DNA from: Polaromonas sp.
GTDB lineage: Bacteria; Pseudomonadota; Gammaproteobacteria; Burkholderiales; Burkholderiaceae_C
Length of the DNA: 64,000 nt
NCBI GenBank assembly: GCA_013823635.1
Contig: PNML01000001.1
Span: 1 to 64,000, forward strand
Reading direction: 5' to 3'
The notes beneath the pieces were generated by a model. That model was not told where the DNA came from, made no database searches, and saw only the letters and a list, made by a program, of their open reading frames with translations. Numbering within the stretch: the stretch's first letter is position 1; each line of letters opens with the position of its first letter. A program made the position numbers and the translations under genes. Shown piece by piece: positions 1 through 6,770 of this stretch.

Positions 1-109
1 GAAGGCCGCTCAGTACACCGCCGCCCACCCCGGCCAGGTGTGCCCCGCCAAGTGGAACGAAGGCGCCAAGACCATTGCCCCCTCGCTGGAGCTGGTGGGC
101 AAGATCTGA
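1..109 (+). CDS. ahpC: Alkyl hydroperoxide reductase subunit C, 3' end only
   Basis: Partial gene: the last 35 codons are read from base 2, stopping at TGA 107-109. The tail contains VCPAKW, the resolving-cysteine segment of 2-Cys peroxiredoxins of the AhpC type, followed by the family's usual ending SLELVGKI. AhpC reduces H2O2 and organic peroxides in the cytosol and is recycled by AhpF, encoded just downstream on the same strand. A strong terminator lies between the two, so ahpF probably also has its own promoter. The assignment rests on a short tail but agrees with the neighbour. Confidence 0.88.
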   Translation, partial: KAAQYTAAHPGQVCPAKWNEGAKTIAPSLELVGKI

Positions 110-142
110 TCACCAGACCGCTCTGGCGGACTGCGACCTGAA

Positions 143-176
143 AGGGGTGTTGCCAGCGGGCAGCACCCCTTTTTTC
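143..176 (+). terminator. Rho-independent terminator of ahpC
   Basis: Arms AGGGGTGTTGCC (143-154) and GGCAGCACCCCT (159-170) pair over 12 bp with one G-U, with a 4-nt loop and a run of T from 170. It lies 33 bp after the ahpC stop. Confidence 0.88.
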
Positions 177-231
177 ATGCCGCACCCAAGGCGCATTGGT
201 TTTGACTATGAATAGATTAGAAACAACAAAT

Positions 232-260
232 TAGACCAATCGATAGTCAATATCTATACT
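232..260 (+). promoter_or_regulatory. Candidate ahpF promoter with an OxyR-like site
   Basis: ATAG-N7-CTAT at 243-257 matches one half of the OxyR consensus (ATAG and CTAT blocks separated by seven bases). It overlaps a plausible -10 (TATACT, 255-260) placed 17 bp after a -35-like TAGACC (232-237). The second OxyR half is not well conserved, although CTAT (206-209) and ATAG (212-215) lie upstream. The stretch is AT-rich compared with its surroundings. Peroxide control by OxyR is the usual arrangement for ahp genes; here it is inferred. Confidence 0.45.
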
Positions 261-333
261 TCTTCCATCGCCCTCACCCGCCGCACACGACCGGGTGAAA
301 GACACCTTCACCCAGACAAACAGGAGTTTCACG

Positions 334-1911
334 ATGCTCGACGACACCCTCAAATTCCAGCTTCAAGCCTATTTGCAACGCGTCACCCAGCCGTTCGAGT
401 TGGTCGCCAGCCTGGGCGATGTCGGTGGCGAAACCGCCACCGACATGCGCGGCCTGCTGGAAGACATCGCCGCCGCGTCTGACGGCAAAATCACCGCCCG
501 CTTTGACGGCCAGGATGCCCGTCAGCCCTCCTTTGCGCTGGTGCGGCCACACGGCGCGCCCCTGCACCTGAACTTTGCCGGGCTGCCGCTGGGCCACGAA
601 TTCACCTCCCTGGTGCTGGCCCTGCTGTGGACCGGTGGCCACCCGCCCAAGGTCGAGGCCGATGTGATCGAGCAGATCAAGGGGCTGGATGGGGACTTCC
701 AATTCGAGGTCTACATGAGCCTGTCGTGCCACAACTGCCCCGACGTGGTCCAGGCCCTGAGCCTGATGGCCGTGCTCAACCCCAACATCAAGAGCACGGT
801 CATCGAGGGTGGCGCCTTCCAGGCCGAGGTGGAAGCGCGCCAGATCATGGCCGTGCCCAGCATTTACCTGAACGGCCAGCCCTTTGGCTCAGGCCGCATG
901 CTGGTGGAAGAAATTGTGGCCAAGCTGGACACCGGCGCTGCCGCCAAGGACGCCGCCAAGCTCAGCGCCAAGGACCCTTACGACGTGCTCATCGTTGGCG
1001 GTGGCCCCGCCGGTGCGGCAGCCGCTGTGTACGCGGCACGCAAAGGCATTCGGGTGGGGGTGGCCGCCGAGCGCTTTGGCGGCCAGACCAACGACACCAT
1101 GGCCATTGAGAACTACATTTCGGTGCTGGAAACCGACGGCCCCAAGTTCGCCGCCGCACTGGAAGCCCAGGTGCGCCACTACGGCGTGGACATCATGAAC
1201 TTGCAAACCGCCGCCCAACTGGTGCCAGCCAGCACCGAAGGCGGGCTCATCGAAGTGCACCTGACCAATGGCGGTGTTCTCAAAAGCCGCAGCGTGATCC
1301 TGAGCACTGGCGCGCGCTGGCGCAATGTCAACGTGCCCGGCGAAGACGAATACCGCAACAAGGGTGTGGCCTATTGCCCGCATTGCGACGGCCCCTTGTT
1401 CAAGGGCAAGCGCGTGAGCGTGATCGGTGGCGGCAACTCGGGCGTGGAAGCCGCCATTGACCTGGCGGGCATCGTCCAGCACGTGACGCTGGTGGAGTTT
1501 GCCGACCAGTTGAAGGCCGATGCCGTGCTGGTGAGCAAGCTCAAAAGCCTGCCCAACGTGACCATCCACGTCAACGCCCAGACCACCGAAATCACCGGCG
1601 ACGGTGAAAAGGTCAACGGGCTGAGCTACCAGGACCGCGCCACCCACGAGGTGCACCATGTGGAGCTGGAAGGCGTGTTTGTGCAGATTGGCCTGGTGCC
1701 CAACACCGAATGGCTCAAGGGCACGCTGGAATTGAGCCGCCATGGCGAAATCGTGATCGACGCCAAAGGCCACACCAACCTGCCCGGCGTGTTCGCCGCC
1801 GGTGACTGCACCACCGTGCCGTACAAGCAAATCGTGATTGCCGCTGGCGACGGGGCCAAGGCCGCGCTGAGTGCGTTTGACCACCTCATCCGCACACCCG
1901 TGGCCGCCTGA
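334..1911 (+). CDS. ahpF: Alkyl hydroperoxide reductase subunit F
   Basis: Flavoprotein disulfide reductase, 525 aa (E. coli AhpF is 521), that passes electrons from NADH to AhpC. The N-terminal thioredoxin-like pair carries CHNC at residues 132-135. The C-terminal thioredoxin-reductase-like half has the FAD-binding [10 protein letters not shown] near residue 217, the redox centre CPHC at 348-351 and the NAD-binding [10 protein letters not shown] after it. The start is the ATG at 334 because AGGAG lies at 322-326; an in-frame GTG at 295 would add 13 residues unlike the family. With ahpC upstream it forms the peroxide-scavenging pair. Confidence 0.96.
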   Translation: MLDDTLKFQLQAYLQRVTQPFELVASLGDVGGETATDMRGLLEDIAAASDGKITARFDGQDARQPSFALVRPHGAPLHLNFAGLPLGHEFTSLVLALLWTGGHPPKVEADVIEQIKGLDGDFQFEVYMSLSCHNCPDVVQALSLMAVLNPNIKSTVIEGGAFQAEVEARQIMAVPSIYLNGQPFGSGRMLVEEIVAKLDTGAAAKDAAKLSAKDPYDVLIVGGGPAGAAAAVYAARKGIRVGVAAERFGGQTNDTMAIENYISVLETDGPKFAAALEAQVRHYGVDIMNLQTAAQLVPASTEGGLIEVHLTNGGVLKSRSVILSTGARWRNVNVPGEDEYRNKGVAYCPHCDGPLFKGKRVSVIGGGNSGVEAAIDLAGIVQHVTLVEFADQLKADAVLVSKLKSLPNVTIHVNAQTTEITGDGEKVNGLSYQDRATHEVHHVELEGVFVQIGLVPNTEWLKGTLELSRHGEIVIDAKGHTNLPGVFAAGDCTTVPYKQIVIAAGDGAKAALSAFDHLIRTPVAA

Positions 1912-1932
1912 ACCCAGGTTTCCCGCCAACAG

Positions 1933-1959
1933 AAAGGCCGCTGAACAGCGGCCTTTTTT
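1933..1959 (+). terminator. Rho-independent terminator of ahpF
   Basis: AAAGGCCGCT and AGCGGCCTTT pair around a GAAC loop, followed by T residues, 22 bp after the ahpF stop. Confidence 0.88.
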
Positions 1960-1961
1960 AT

Positions 1962-2009
1962 TTTGATAGCTATAAACCTTTGACCAAAAAGCGATAGGTG
2001 CCATTTTTA
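1962..2009 (+). repeat. AT-rich interspersed repeat, copy A
   Basis: One of nine copies sharing TAGC, exactly 19 nt, then AGCG (here TAGC 1967-1970 and AGCG 1990-1993), then a G/C-containing triplet and a T-run. It lies between the convergent ahpF and sppA-like genes and ends just before the stop codon of the latter. Confidence 0.65.
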
Positions 2010-2011
2010 TA

Positions 2012-3061
2012 TCAAACACGCGACTGAACACCCCTGCGCAACAGGGAGACGGCCTCGGTCAGCGACACCGCAATGTCATCCAGCGACCGCAGAAAGTCGG
2101 GCACCAGGCCACGGTTGCGCTCGAAGGGGCCAAAGTGGACCAGCTTCAGGTCGGGGTGGGCGGCCATCAGGGTTTCCAGGGTGCCATTGCCGTCCACCAG
2201 ACCCAGTGCCAGTGCGTCCTGGCCACCCCAGACCTCACCCGTGGTGTACGTGTCTGGCGGCTGCGTGAGCTTGGCGCCACGCTTGTCCTGGAGCAGCGTG
2301 GCGAACTGGCGGCCCATTTCATCGACCAGCGCCTGGGCCTTGGCCTCACCCTCGGGGGTGCTGGGCTCAAACGGGTTGAGCATGCTTTTCAGTGAGCCCG
2401 ATGCGTAGCTTTTGGCCTTGACATCAAAACGCTCCAGCGCCTTGTGCACGTCCCACGACAGGAGCACGGCGCCAATCGAGCCCACCAGCGAGTATTTGCC
2501 GCTGGTGATGTCGTCGGCCGACAGTGCCACCATGTACCCCGCCGACGCGCCCAGGTTGCCAATGACCGCCTGCACCGGCTTGCCGTGTTTGGTCCGCAGT
2601 TGCGCCACCGCGTCCATGATGCGTTCGGCCTCCACGGGGGCACCACCGGGCGAGTCGATGTACAGCAGCACCCGCTTCACGTGCGGGTCTTCAAACGCCC
2701 GGGTCAGCGCGGGCACCACCTTGTCGGCCGAGGCAAGCTTGGACGTGGCGCTGATCTGCCCCTCCACCTTCACCAGCGCCACGGCGGGCTCCTTGGCCCC
2801 CACGCCACCGGGCGGCAGCAGCAGGCGCGCACCGATGGCCACATACACACCCAGCGAGCCCAACACCACGGCCGCCACCAGCCAGCGCCTGAAGCGGGCG
2901 GCCCGGCGCTGCTCGGCCTCGCGGCGCTGGTGATCGAGCACAAAGGCCTTGGCCAGGCCGACCATGGCCTGGTCGGCGTTCTGGGCCGGTTCCATCAACG
3001 CGGCCTCGATGGGGTTGGGGCGGTGGCGGCTGGCCCACCAGGAGCGGAGTCGTTTGAACAT
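2012..3061 (-). CDS. SppA-type S49 signal peptide peptidase, membrane-anchored
   Basis: 349-aa member of peptidase family S49 (short SppA/SohB type), which degrades leftover signal peptides in the inner membrane. A single membrane segment spans about residues 60-82, preceded by a basic cytoplasmic stretch. The protease domain follows, with IDSPGG (135-140), the nucleophile Ser173 in GASAGY and the general-base Lys225 in SGSLK, so it looks catalytically complete. Translation starts at ATG 3061. The gene ends two bases after repeat copy A. Which SppA subgroup it belongs to cannot be settled here. Confidence 0.9.
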   Translation of the reverse strand: MFKRLRSWWASRHRPNPIEAALMEPAQNADQAMVGLAKAFVLDHQRREAEQRRAARFRRWLVAAVVLGSLGVYVAIGARLLLPPGGVGAKEPAVALVKVEGQISATSKLASADKVVPALTRAFEDPHVKRVLLYIDSPGGAPVEAERIMDAVAQLRTKHGKPVQAVIGNLGASAGYMVALSADDITSGKYSLVGSIGAVLLSWDVHKALERFDVKAKSYASGSLKSMLNPFEPSTPEGEAKAQALVDEMGRQFATLLQDKRGAKLTQPPDTYTTGEVWGGQDALALGLVDGNGTLETLMAAHPDLKLVHFGPFERNRGLVPDFLRSLDDIAVSLTEAVSLLRRGVQSRV

Positions 3062-3156
3062 GGGGGCACTGTAGCGGAGCGGGTTTCACCCGGTCCGCAT
3101 GACGGGCAAAATCGGACCTGACCGCCCCCTCTCCGCCCTGCCCCGCATTGCCGCCC

Positions 3157-3558
3157 ATGTCAGTTGCCTACCCCCTGCTCAAGTCCCTGCACATCGCGCT
3201 GGTCAGCGCCAGCCTCAGCCTGTTTGCCAGCCGGGGCCTGGCCGTGCTGTGGGGGGCACGTTGGCCCATGCAGCGGGTGGTGCGCCGGGCCAGCGTGCTG
3301 ATTGACAGTGCCCTGCTGGCCGCAGGCGGAGGCCTGTGGTGGATGCTGCAGCTGGACCTGACCCAACACGCCTGGCTGCTGACCAAATTGATCCTGCTGG
3401 TGGTGTACGTGTTGCTGGGCACCTGGGCGCTCAAACGGGCGCCCACGCCAGCGGCCAAGGCGCTGTGCCTGGCGCTGGCCCTGGCCACGGTGGGGCACAT
3501 GGTGGGGGTGGCGCTGACCAAGCATCCGGCGGGGTTTCTGGCGGGGTGGCTGACGTGA
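3157..3558 (+). CDS. SirB-family small integral membrane protein
   Basis: 133 aa with about four hydrophobic segments, resembling the SirB family (once described as an invasion gene expression up-regulator; real role unknown). The opening LLKSLHIALV, with a His in the first helix, and the second-half pattern LTKLILLVVY are typical. ATG 3157 is chosen over a TTG at 3148. Its TGA overlaps the GTG of the next gene by two bases, so the two are probably co-transcribed. Confidence 0.75.
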   Translation: MSVAYPLLKSLHIALVSASLSLFASRGLAVLWGARWPMQRVVRRASVLIDSALLAAGGGLWWMLQLDLTQHAWLLTKLILLVVYVLLGTWALKRAPTPAAKALCLALALATVGHMVGVALTKHPAGFLAGWLT

Positions 3559-3959
3559 AGGGGCGGTTGCGCCAACACCTGCTGGTGGCCGCCGGTGTGC
3601 TGGCGCTGGCGCTGGGGCTGCTCGGGGTGCTGCTGCCCGGCCTGCCCACCACTCCCTTTGTGCTGCTGGCCGCCGCGTGTTTTGCCAAAAGCTCGCCACG
3701 CATGCACCGCTGGCTGCTGAACCACCGCTACCTGGGGCGCATGGTGCGCGACTGGGAAGCCCACCGCAGCCTGCCGCTGCGGGTGAAATGGGTGTCCACC
3801 ACGCTGATGCTGACCATGGTGTGCCTGTCGGCCTGGCAACTGCAGGGGCGCCTGCCCCTGCAAGCCCTGGTGTTGGGACTGGGTTTGGTGGGCGCCTGGG
3901 TGGTGTGGCGCATTCCCACCCGCCGGCCAGCTGGCGCCCCGTCGGCCACCCACCACTGA
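3555..3959 (+). CDS. YbaN/DUF454 family inner-membrane protein
   Basis: 134 aa starting at GTG 3555, which overlaps the stop of the SirB-like gene (GTGA). It carries the DUF454 signature: hydrophobic segment, then GVLLPGLPTTPFVLLAA, then a conserved FAKSSPR and HRWLLNH. A second hydrophobic hairpin follows. Function unknown; this family is often next to iron or haem genes, and an iron block begins directly downstream here. Confidence 0.82.
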   Translation: MKGRLRQHLLVAAGVLALALGLLGVLLPGLPTTPFVLLAAACFAKSSPRMHRWLLNHRYLGRMVRDWEAHRSLPLRVKWVSTTLMLTMVCLSAWQLQGRLPLQALVLGLGLVGAWVVWRIPTRRPAGAPSATHH

Positions 3960-3976
3960 GGTGGGTGGCCGCCCGG

Positions 3977-4357
3977 TCAGGCCGGTGGCGCGGCCCAATA
4001 GGCCAACGCCCGCTCCAGCGACGATTTGCTGGCTGACGGCAGGAACAGGCAGGGGGTTCCGGTGCGCTTGCAGTGCTCTTTCACGCGCCAGTACGCGTTG
4101 TGGCTGATGCACGCAACCTGGCAGATCACCACATCCGCCGCGTGCAGCTGGGGGGCCAGGCGCTCGTGGCTTTGCTCGTCGCCGCCATCGTGGTGGGCAA
4201 CGCGCGCACCCTGGCTTTCCACCACCTCGCGGTGGCCTGACACCGCGGGCCCCAGCGGTGCGGCCTGCTCGCGCTGGGCGTACTGGGCCAGCAAGTGGGT
4301 GAACAAGCCCGGTGGGGCTGAGGCGGTCGGGGCCGCGGGGTTGAGCAACACACACAT
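3977..4357 (-). CDS. DUF2325 domain protein
   Basis: 126 aa; ATG 4357 (MCVLLNP) preferred, with a GTG possible at 4366. The middle has ARVAHHDGGDE and the end CISHNAYWRVKEHCKRTG, the recognisable DUF2325 signature with conserved His/Cys residues. No biochemical role is established for the family as far as I know. It is the last gene of a minus-strand run of three small genes next to bacterioferritin, behind Fur-like sites, which suggests an iron-linked function. The conserved His and Cys could bind metal; that is inference. Confidence 0.8.
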   Translation of the reverse strand: MCVLLNPAAPTASAPPGLFTHLLAQYAQREQAAPLGPAVSGHREVVESQGARVAHHDGGDEQSHERLAPQLHAADVVICQVACISHNAYWRVKEHCKRTGTPCLFLPSASKSSLERALAYWAAPPA

Positions 4358-4369
4358 GTCAACCACGCG

Positions 4370-4873
4370 TCAGTGCCACTGCGTTGAAAAGCGCACCCGC
4401 AGGCAACCCGCGCGGATGGCCCTGTCGATGTGGGGATGCGGGCCATGGGTGGCCCACAGCGCCACCAACGCGGCGTGTGTTTGGCGCACACACACGGCGG
4501 CGGCGGCATGCCGCTGGTCAGCATGCCCATACCGCTGCAGCCAGGCCAACACTTCTCCGTGCACGGCGGCCAGGCCCTTCGCTGCGCCGTTGAGCTGGCC
4601 GTCCTCGGCCAGCCACTCTGACAGACACACCTGCGTGCAAACCCAGGCCTGCAGGGCGGCTACCGCCAGGGAAACACCGGGGGCATCGGGCTCCTCATGC
4701 ACCACGCGCTGCGCCAGGGCCAGCGCGGTTTCGCAGTGCGCGACGGCGGTCAGCGGCAACCCCGCCTGGTGGGCGCGGGCCGCTCTGTCCATCGCCAGGC
4801 CCCAACCGGGGCAGGACATTTGCCAAACATGCCCGTCGGGGCTGGCCATGGGGGGTGTGAAGGGTGTGTGCAT
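4370..4873 (-). CDS. Uncharacterised protein of the iron-linked cluster (167 aa)
   Basis: I do not recognise a named family. The start is ATG 4873, with AGGAGG seven bases upstream on the minus strand. The reading frame is open further upstream to 5230, but that would run over a Fur-like site and the next gene. The predicted protein is soluble, helical and rich in Ala/His/Cys, with several Cys (for example PGVSLAVAALQAWVCTQVCL). It ends 12 bp before the DUF2325 start, suggesting an operon. Confidence 0.65.
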   Translation of the reverse strand: MHTPFTPPMASPDGHVWQMSCPGWGLAMDRAARAHQAGLPLTAVAHCETALALAQRVVHEEPDAPGVSLAVAALQAWVCTQVCLSEWLAEDGQLNGAAKGLAAVHGEVLAWLQRYGHADQRHAAAAVCVRQTHAALVALWATHGPHPHIDRAIRAGCLRVRFSTQWH

Positions 4874-4908
4874 GTGAACCTCCTGGGGCGATGGACGGTG
4901 GTACTTTG

Positions 4909-4930
4909 ATGAGATTGATTCTCGTTTGAA
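4909..4930 (-). promoter_or_regulatory. Fur-box-like palindrome before the 167-aa gene
   Basis: On the minus strand AACGAGAATCAATCTCAT resembles the hexamer-type Fur box (GAGAATC...CTC), centred about 45 bp before the ATG at 4873. Three better matches occur nearby, which raises its credibility. Confidence 0.4.
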
Positions 4931-4953
4931 TGACTTGATGCCAGGGTGACCTG

Positions 4954-5385
4954 TCACCCGCCAGTGGGCAGGGGCGCACCCGCCGGATGCGGCAGGGCAC
5001 CGGTCGCATCGGCATCGTCGGCGTGCCCGCATGGCCCGCCCAGCAACCGGCAGTACTCTCCGTCGCGCCAGTGGTAGGCATCCATGGCGCAACCCGTTCG
5101 GCAAATGACCGACTGCGCCTCCCACGCCACCACGCGCGGCGTGCCAGGCGCAACCGCACGCACCCCCGCCGACCTCACCAGGCCCCAGTCGGAGCGAGTG
5201 ACTTCCAGCATCAAACGGGTGCTTTGCCACATCAGCCGTCTTTGCAACGACGACAGTTGGTGGTGGTGCGACGACACCATTTGGCTGACCTGGCGCTGCA
5301 ACACGCCCAGGCGCCGCAGCAGCACCATGTGCTCCTCCGGTCCTTCAGCCACCCCAGGCGTTTGGCGCTGGCCGGACGGAGTCAT
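4954..5385 (-). CDS. Uncharacterised protein of the iron-linked cluster (143 aa)
   Basis: Starts at ATG 5385, overlapping the stop of the upstream gene (ATGA), which argues for translational coupling. The N-terminal half is probably coiled coil (MVLLRRLGVLQRQVSQMVSS, then HHHQLSSLQRRLMWQST). The C-terminal half is Cys- and His-containing (VICRTGCAMDAY, YCRLLGGPCGHADD) and could hold a metal site. I do not recognise the family. Position suggests co-expression with its overlapping upstream neighbour under Fur control. Confidence 0.6.
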   Translation of the reverse strand: MTPSGQRQTPGVAEGPEEHMVLLRRLGVLQRQVSQMVSSHHHQLSSLQRRLMWQSTRLMLEVTRSDWGLVRSAGVRAVAPGTPRVVAWEAQSVICRTGCAMDAYHWRDGEYCRLLGGPCGHADDADATGALPHPAGAPLPTGG

Positions 5386-5690
5386 TGCACCACCCCATGC
5401 ACGGGTTGCCACCACTGGGGGTGCACCACCGCCGCATCGCTGCAACCGGCGGCGAGCTGCTGCTGCCATTGGCCACGCAAGTTCGACAAGCTCGCCCTGA
5501 ATCCGCCCGACAGCTGCGGGTGGTCCACCAAAGAATGCAGGTTGGACACAATTTTGTGGGCCATCAAGGCCCGCAAGTCCTCGTCAGCTTGCTGGGCGTG
5601 CCCGGTCATCAGGGCCAGGGTACCGGCCAGCAAGGCCTCGGCCGGCGGCAGGCCGCCCTTGCGACCCAACCCATCCATCTCTGTGCTCAT
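5382..5690 (-). CDS. Uncharacterised protein, first gene of the cluster (102 aa)
   Basis: Reading frame from ATG 5690 (MSTEMDGLGRKGG) to the stop at 5382, which overlaps the next ATG. In-frame alternatives upstream are an ATG near 5786 (MFIAHGV) and a GTG at 5819. Neither has a clear ribosome-binding site, so the start is uncertain. The conserved-looking core GGLPPAEALLAGTLALMTG and a helix LMAHKIVSNLHSLVDHPQL suggest a small helical protein. Function unknown; it lies behind a Fur-like palindrome. Confidence 0.55.
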   Translation of the reverse strand: MSTEMDGLGRKGGLPPAEALLAGTLALMTGHAQQADEDLRALMAHKIVSNLHSLVDHPQLSGGFRASLSNLRGQWQQQLAAGCSDAAVVHPQWWQPVHGVVQ

Positions 5691-5875
5691 GTGCGCGTCC
5701 TGGTTGCGCCCGAGTAGCGGCTGGCAAGTGGCAGCCCCATACAACCAGGCGCTGTCACCCAACCAAACCCCATGGGCAATGAACATGAATGGCTGGCAAT
5801 ACACACCGAACACCCCCACGGGGTCTGCACAAAGCGGTGCCTTGGCTGGCTCACAGGGGTCAGTATATCAAATTA

Positions 5876-5900
5876 AATGCGAATCGTTCGCGTTCTCATA
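5876..5900. promoter_or_regulatory. Fur-box-like palindrome between the divergent small-gene cluster and bfr
   Basis: AATGCGAA-TCG-TTCGCGTT (5876-5894) is a near-perfect inverted repeat, continuing into TTCTCATAAATGA, inside a locally AT-rich stretch. It can serve the minus-strand cluster and perhaps bfr. The rest of 5691-6056 holds no gene I can support. Confidence 0.5.
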
Positions 5901-6056
5901 AATGACATAAACACCCCTCCCACACCAAACACCTTCACCGCGAAACGCCCGCAAAAAAAACCTCGCAGCGCGTGGCAACGCCCGCCCTAAAGGTCAGCCA
6001 CAATGTCCCCCCCTGTCCAAAGACGTCTCTCAACCCCCAACCATAAGGAACACGCC

Positions 6057-6533
6057 ATGAAAGGTGACACCCAAGTCATTGCCTGCTTGCAGGCGCAACT
6101 GAAGAACGAACTGACCGCCATCAACCAGTACTTTGTGCACTACCGCATGCTCAAGCACTGGGGCCTGGACAAGCTGGCCGCCAAGGAGTATGCCGAGAGC
6201 ATCGGCGAAATGAAGCACGCCGACCTGCTGATGGACCGCATCTTCATGCTCGACGGCCTGCCCAACCTGCAGGACCTGGGCAAGATCAACATCGGCGAGA
6301 CCGTGCCGGAAATCCTCGGCAGCGACCTGGCGCTGGAGCGCGGTGCCCAAGCCACGGTGAAAGACGGCATTGCCCACTGCGAGAGCGTGCGCGATTACGT
6401 GTCGCGCGACCTGCTGCAAAAAATCCTGGACGACACCGAAGAGCACGTGGACTTTCTGGAAACCCAGCTGGACCTGATTGAGCGGGTGGGCCTGCAAAAC
6501 TACCAGCAAAGCGTGATGGGCGACCTGTCCTGA
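6057..6533 (+). CDS. bfr: Bacterioferritin
   Basis: 158 aa, the same length as E. coli Bfr; an iron-storage shell that binds haem between subunits. Ferroxidase ligands seen: Glu18, Tyr25, Glu51, His54, Glu94 and His130; the haem ligand Met52 is present. The residue at 127, Glu in E. coli, is Thr here, with Glu at 128 and 129, so one iron ligand is either shifted or missing. The start ATG 6057 follows AAGGAA. Its partner ferredoxin gene bfd lies 3.9 kb downstream. Confidence 0.95.
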   Translation: MKGDTQVIACLQAQLKNELTAINQYFVHYRMLKHWGLDKLAAKEYAESIGEMKHADLLMDRIFMLDGLPNLQDLGKINIGETVPEILGSDLALERGAQATVKDGIAHCESVRDYVSRDLLQKILDDTEEHVDFLETQLDLIERVGLQNYQQSVMGDLS

Positions 6534-6651
6534 CGCACCCCTTGGCCCCCGCCACCCCACTGGGGCCAGCGCGCCCTCCCCCCGCCGGTGGGTGAACCCG
6601 TCCCGTCGGCGTCGCTTTTCACGCATACTTGGCGCCCTCATACACAAATAC

Positions 6652-6673
6652 AAATGCGAGTCACTCTTATTTA
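6652..6673 (+). promoter_or_regulatory. Fur-box-like site before the siderophore receptor
   Basis: AATGCGAGT and ACTCTTATT form an imperfect inverted repeat (7 of 9) in an AT-rich patch about 100 bp before the receptor start. It has the same AATGCGA opening as the site at 5876. Confidence 0.5.
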
Positions 6674-6770
6674 TAAGACAATCTGCGCTCCAGCCAGCCA
6701 GTGACCAGCGGGGGCCTTGCCCCGCCGTGCGCTCATCAGCCAGCCGACAACCCCTGATGAGATTTTTCGC

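Noticed and set aside
889..2031. 380-aa open frame on the minus strand opposite ahpF
   Set aside because: Shadow of a GC-rich gene: His/Gly/Val-rich composition, no motif, and fully covered by the well-supported ahpF on the other strand. The same applies to long frames opposite bfr, ppiD, uvrC and the RND pump.
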